From contig JADKDL010000013.1 of the NCBI GenBank assembly GCA_016714605.1, positions 144,094 to 208,093 of the forward strand: 64,000 bases of DNA, written 5' to 3'. The notes below the pieces were generated by a model, which worked only from the letters and a program-made list of their open reading frames with translations, was not told the origin of the DNA and did no database searches. The DNA comes from Bacteroidales bacterium. Lineage in GTDB: Bacteria; Bacteroidota; Bacteroidia; Bacteroidales; UBA1715. The stretch's first letter is position 1; every line of letters starts with the position of its first letter. The position numbers and the translations under genes are program-made. Below are positions 63,868 through 64,000 of the stretch, piece by piece.

Positions 63868-64000
63868 ATGTTAAACAATATCATAAAATTTTCACTGAAC
63901 AACAAATATCTTATTTTGTTGGCTTCGGTGGTGTTGGTGGTTTTCGGGATGAGAACTGCCACAAATATGGACGTGGATGTATTTCCCGACCTCACAGCCC
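63868..64000 (+). CDS. Heavy-metal RND efflux pump (CusA/CzcA-like), N-terminal fragment
   Basis: Only the first 44 codons lie in the window. They read MLNNIIKFSLNNKYLILLAS, then a transmembrane helix and MRTATNMDVDVFPDLTA, which matches the start of CusA/CzcA-type RND pumps, where the first helix is followed by MPVDVFPDLT. It starts 11 bases after the CusB-like stop. The rest of the gene is off the right edge. Confidence 0.88.
   Translation, partial: MLNNIIKFSLNNKYLILLASVVLVVFGMRTATNMDVDVFPDLTA

Overview
The window is AT-rich DNA from the chromosome of a Bacteroidota bacterium, most likely Bacteroidales-like. The evidence is TAnnTTTG-type promoters, a type IX secretion (T9SS) C-terminal domain, BACON-like repeats, a GldN-like lipoprotein, a single-chain PurL of about 1,230 residues, DUF6364/PIN and PD-(D/E)XK genes, and SPOR and DUF1573 proteins. 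Genus cannot be settled from sequence alone. No rRNA, tRNA, CRISPR array or insertion sequence was found.

Layout. 0-9 kb: end of a TPR protein, phosphosulfolactate synthase, a YqhD-type alcohol dehydrogenase, a CPBP membrane protein, a low-molecular-weight tyrosine phosphatase, a methyltransferase, a NarX/NarL-type two-component pair and a MutY-like glycosylase. 9-15 kb: purL and pgi, then a 20-unit array of 21-bp repeats. 15-24 kb (minus strand): a conserved secreted protein, dnaB, fmt, a Wzc/Wza capsule-export pair, a predicted beta-barrel protein and purE. 24-27 kb: hpt, adk, obg and a PAP2 phosphatase. 27-33 kb: small accessory genes, a PD-(D/E)XK protein, dprA and a duplicated GldN-like lipoprotein. 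33-40 kb: an LplT-like transporter, a CMP-kinase-like protein, an unknown secreted/TPR pair, an acyltransferase-ACP-acyl-ACP synthetase fusion and a toxin-antitoxin pair. 40-49 kb: a SPOR protein and two large secreted proteins (CBM11-like/FIVAR-like and CotH/lamin-tail). 49-52 kb: clpB. 52-56.5 kb: an ArsR-controlled arsenical/thiol-redox cluster. 56.7-61.3 kb: a 13-repeat BACON-like surface protein and a DUF1573 protein. 61.7-64 kb: the start of a CusBA-type heavy-metal efflux operon.

The most coherent accessory system is the ArsR cluster. An ArsR regulator, a CPKC mini-thioredoxin, ArsF-like and ArsG-like proteins form a first transcription unit. An ArsP-type permease, a DUF2798 protein, a second Cys-rich thioredoxin-like protein and a DGC zinc-binding protein form a second. 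Near-identical palindromes (TTTCGGA-N4-TCCGAAA type) lie at the predicted start of each unit, so one ArsR probably controls both. A metal-efflux operon follows 5 kb later.

Caution on sequence quality: ten genes, including the normally indispensable purL and obg, carry thirteen reading-frame breaks. Most are one-base changes in homopolymer runs, which points to uncorrected sequencing indels rather than real pseudogenes. These genes are annotated here as single reconstructed genes. clpB differs: it also lacks about 45 codons.
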